Of a DNA stretch of 31,893 nucleotides, positions 30,324 through 31,893 are shown in pieces. The first letter of the stretch is position 1, and the number at the start of each line of letters is the position of its first letter. A program made the position numbers and the translations under genes. Below the pieces are notes generated by a model. That model searched no databases. It was not told where the DNA came from and saw only the letters and a program-made list of their open reading frames with translations. Origin of the DNA: a virus; IMG/VR virus record IMGVR_UViG_3300032288_000999, positions 1-31,893 of that record; one strand, written 5' to 3'.

Positions 30324-30776
30324 TTAAATCTTAAAATATAAATCGGCTTCAGCCTTTCTTCTATTAGTTAATCCTTTTAGTTCAGTTAATACGCCTTTAA
30401 CTCTTGCTTTATTCCATTTCATAAACTCCTCTCTTATTGAAAGGTCACCAGGATTAGCAATTACTTTCTTCTTTAATGTACTTGAATTGAAAGCACCTAT
30501 TCCAAGATTGTAACAAAATGAAACTAAAGCATCAAACTGATTTTGATTCACGTTTACTTTTATCTGCAAAGCGAATTTATTAACGTCATACGTTAGTAAT
30601 GATTCTGCACGATACAAACTTATTTCTTCGCCTTCCTTTACAGGCTTTCCGTCAGGATAACGAATTGTTCCGTAGCCAATAGTCCAAACTCCTGCAGGGC
30701 ATTTATAAGCCTTTAGCCTACAACCTTCAAACCTCTTAATTAGGTTTATACAATTTTGGCTTGGTTTCAATGACAT
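30324..30776 (-). CDS. Endolysin, GH24 lysozyme
   Basis: The 150-residue enzyme has the lambdoid/P22-like lysozyme layout: IKRFEGCRLKAYKCPAGVWT, then IGYGT, with catalytic Glu17, and Cys26 and Thr32 in the E-x8-C-x5-T version of the triad. The NQNQFDALVSFCYNLGIGAF stretch and the GLTNRRKAE end (135-143) are also family marks. It cleaves the glycan strand of peptidoglycan. There is no signal peptide or SAR anchor, so release needs a holin; two small membrane proteins encoded upstream are candidates. The start overlaps the spanin-like gene by 41 bases. No separate cell-wall binding domain is present. Confidence 0.9.
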   Translation of the reverse strand: MSLKPSQNCINLIKRFEGCRLKAYKCPAGVWTIGYGTIRYPDGKPVKEGEEISLYRAESLLTYDVNKFALQIKVNVNQNQFDALVSFCYNLGIGAFNSSTLKKKVIANPGDLSIREEFMKWNKARVKGVLTELKGLTNRRKAEADLYFKI

Positions 30777-31293
30777 AGATGTAAGAAATTAAAACGATTA
30801 TTATAATTAGTAACCAAATGCAAACCTTGTTCATTACCTCGTTTCTTGTCCTATAATCTTCTTTATCTTTTAAAGCAATATCCCTTTGCTTGGTTAAAGA
30901 AAATACTTTTGAACTATCAATGATATTCTTAACAATATAAGGTGGATTGTTCTGCAAATGACCTTTAAGAACCTGAATAAACCTGTTCGCATTTTGCAAT
31001 TTTAGAACTAATTCTTTTACACTTTTAGAACAATCTTTTTTTATAGTATCAGTAACTAATAAGGTATCAGTATTTCTACTTAAAAATGTATCAATCTTTT
31101 GAATGTATTCAGTAATTAACGCAGTATCTTTTACTATTGTAGGTGGGAATAATTCACCGCATTTTTGCGATATTAAAACAGGATATTCATTGCTTACTTT
31201 ATTTAATTGCTTATTAGCCTTTCTTTCCGTTAAGCACGATACCAAGCAACAAGAAAACGCAAAAAATAAAAAAAACTTCTTGAAATATTTCAT
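30736..31293 (-). CDS. Unimolecular spanin (u-spanin)-like lipoprotein
   Basis: The 185 residues have an outer membrane lipoprotein leader (MKYFKKFFLFFAFSCCLVSC), with lipobox LVSC and lipidated Cys20, a periplasmic part with helical coil (KELVLKLQNANRFIQVLKGH, LTKQRDIALKDKEDYRTRN) and a C-terminal membrane helix at 157-175 (KVCIWLLIIIIVLISYIYV) followed by a basic tail. Lipid anchor at one end and membrane helix at the other is the design of T1 gp11-type u-spanins, which join outer and inner membrane at the end of lysis. The gene lies between holin-like genes and the endolysin. An attached inner membrane lipoprotein of another role is the alternative. Confidence 0.7.
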   Translation of the reverse strand: MKYFKKFFLFFAFSCCLVSCLTERKANKQLNKVSNEYPVLISQKCGELFPPTIVKDTALITEYIQKIDTFLSRNTDTLLVTDTIKKDCSKSVKELVLKLQNANRFIQVLKGHLQNNPPYIVKNIIDSSKVFSLTKQRDIALKDKEDYRTRNEVMNKVCIWLLIIIIVLISYIYVIETKPKLYKPN

Positions 31294-31310
31294 TCATTTA
31301 ATTATATTTG
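31280..31310 (+). promoter_or_regulatory. Plus-strand promoter in the lysis cassette
   Basis: TTG (31280-31282) is followed after 20 bases by TATATTTG (31303-31310), a full Bacteroidota -33/-7 pair on the plus strand, facing against all genes. The predicted start is near 31316. It lies just upstream of the spanin-like gene start on the other strand. Confidence 0.5.
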
Positions 31311-31315
31311 TGTAC

Positions 31316-31367
31316 GTTTTTACATATGGGATATACTACGGAGTTGGTTTTTACCAACTCTTTTTTT
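31316..31367 (+). ncRNA. Short plus-strand RNA ending in an intrinsic terminator
   Basis: Between the plus-strand promoter and a perfect terminator lie about 50 bases. The terminator has stem GAGTTGGT/ACCAACTC (31341-31348 with 31353-31360), a TTTT loop and seven Ts (31361-31367). On the minus strand the same hairpin lacks a T-run, so it is a plus-strand element. The transcript also contains ATGGGATATACTACGGAGTT, a possible peptide frame of 20 codons that runs past the terminator. It could be a regulatory RNA acting on the lysis mRNA, of which it is antisense in the gap and at the holin gene stop. Confidence 0.5.
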
Positions 31368-31539
31368 ATTTGGTATCGTGGTCTTTAGCCAAATATCCAA
31401 AAGCAGCTAATGAAGCAGCAAACAATATTTTAGTAATTGTGTTGCCATCAAAATGGTAACCTGTTCCTTCTACGATAGGTTGAACCGCTACCAATGTCGC
31501 TAAAATTAATCCGAAGATTGTTGTTTTTGCACTTTTCAT
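31366..31539 (-). CDS. Holin-like membrane protein
   Basis: The 57-residue protein starts MKSAKTTIFGLILATLVAVQ and has a second hydrophobic helix (KILFAASLAAFGYLAKD) ending in a charged tail (KDHDTK). Two helices and a short loop fit small class II holins, and the xxAASxAAFGYxAKD end recalls holin-like proteins found in Bacteroidota phages. It is coupled by ATGA to the upstream membrane protein and precedes the spanin-like and endolysin genes. The holin role is inferred from structure and place. Confidence 0.65.
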   Translation of the reverse strand: MKSAKTTIFGLILATLVAVQPIVEGTGYHFDGNTITKILFAASLAAFGYLAKDHDTK

Positions 31540-31697
31540 TTTTGTATGTATTTGTTGAAAAATTTAATTACTCCAGGCATATTGCCTATTATAGTTGTTA
31601 TACTTGCAGTTATAGCAAAGAATCCAAGAACTTCCGATGAAGTTAAAAATGTGGCTATTGATAAAAGCCAAACCCCTAATAGTTCAAATTGTTTCAT
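31536..31697 (-). CDS. Small membrane protein of the lysis cassette
   Basis: The 53 residues have a long hydrophobic part (FELLGVWLLSIATFLTSSEV, LGFFAITASITTIIGNM) that could form two membrane helices, and a basic end (KFFNKYIQK). The stop overlaps the holin-like gene start as ATGA. The pair may be holin and antiholin or two parts of one pore. It starts one to two bases from the stop of the tail-fibre-associated gene. Function inferred from place. Confidence 0.6.
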   Translation of the reverse strand: MKQFELLGVWLLSIATFLTSSEVLGFFAITASITTIIGNMPGVIKFFNKYIQK

Positions 31698-31698
31698 T

Positions 31699-31893
31699 TT
31701 ATATAAGTGTTAATCCAAGTTTATTTGCTGCCCATTCAATGCAATATGTGTTGTCTGCTCCCCAAGCATTATATTCTGCTTCAGTCATACTTATAGAACC
31801 TGAAGTAAGAACTTTATGCGGCGAGTTATAAGAACCTTCGCTTACTAATTCAAAGTAAAAATCCGCAGTCGTTGCAGTCATATCTAATACTTG
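31699..31893 (-). CDS. Small tail-fibre-associated protein, C-terminal part (cut by window edge)
   Basis: This is the 3' part of the gene that starts at 189 on the other end; residues 23-86 and the stop lie here. Sequence marks are ADFYFELVSEGSYNSPHKVL and a C-terminal EAEYNAWGADNTYCIEWAAN, a pattern I know from small proteins next to fibre genes in Bacteroidota phages. The end of the protein (KLGLTLI) is hydrophobic. The last 123 bases duplicate the left end of the window. Confidence 0.8.
   Translation of the reverse strand, partial: QVLDMTATTADFYFELVSEGSYNSPHKVLTSGSISMTEAEYNAWGADNTYCIEWAANKLGLTLI
31771..31893. repeat. Terminal direct repeat, right copy
   Basis: Identical to bases 1-123. 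One copy should be removed before calculating genome length, which is then 31,770 bp. See the left copy for the interpretation. Confidence 0.95.

Noticed and set aside
31103-31459. 118-codon plus-strand open frame
   Set aside because: It lies opposite the spanin-like and holin-like genes, has no start context, and its composition mirrors the minus-strand genes. Only the short promoter-terminator unit inside it is kept as a candidate RNA.

Overview
The window is a complete, low-GC tailed-phage genome (siphovirus-like gene set, with tape measure and tail tube genes) that very probably infects a member of the Bacteroidota, most likely a flavobacterium-like host. The first 123 bases are repeated exactly as the last 123 bases, and one gene (a small tail-fibre-associated protein) is cut by the window edge and restored when the ends are joined, so the true unit is a circle of 31,770 bp. 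The host assignment rests on protein families typical of Bacteroidota phages, A-rich start regions without Shine-Dalgarno sites, and promoters of the form TTTG-N20-TAnnTTTG. Every recognisable gene is on the minus strand, so transcription runs from high to low coordinates around the circle. No integrase, excisionase or recognisable CI-type repressor, tRNA, CRISPR array or insertion sequence is visible, which suggests a lytic lifestyle.

Layout in transcription order. (1) Control gap 28690-28930: a terminator (28856-28880) closes the late genes and a strong promoter (28730-28762) opens the early genes; a perfect 9-bp inverted repeat is centred on the -33 element. (2) Early region 28689-24488: many small proteins, several too short for routine ORF calling and linked by ATGA start/stop overlaps, an ERF-type single-strand annealing protein, an HTH protein and a free-standing DnaA domain IV protein. 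(3) Replication region 24463-21787: a structured leader with two hairpins whose loops are perfectly complementary, a winged-helix-like initiator gene carrying seven 11-bp iterons inside its coding sequence (candidate origin), a possible helicase-loader-position protein, a NinG/Rap-like nuclease and a phage sigma-like late regulator. (4) Accessory cassette 21794-17712: membrane CxxC protein, GT4-like glycosyltransferase, hexapeptide acyltransferase, GT2-like glycosyltransferase and a ParB-like/DNA methyltransferase fusion, mostly translationally coupled.

(5) Packaging and tail 17703-8771: small and large terminase, a tail assembly chaperone pair joined by a T_TTT_TTT frameshift site, tail completion and tail tip proteins, tape measure. 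(6) Head 8742-1873: XkdF-like protease, scaffold, major capsid, probable tail tube protein (two intrinsic terminators bracket it), portal, connector and neck. (7) Fibre and lysis 1876 through the junction to 30324: a fibre protein with a signal peptide, two small holin-like membrane proteins, a u-spanin-like lipoprotein and a GH24 endolysin. (8) A small basic protein, a metallophosphoesterase and an acidic small protein end the operon.

The most unusual elements are the kissing-loop leader at 24366-24448, the iterons at 23740-23827, and a self-contained plus-strand promoter-terminator unit at 31280-31367 in a genome that otherwise reads only on the minus strand.
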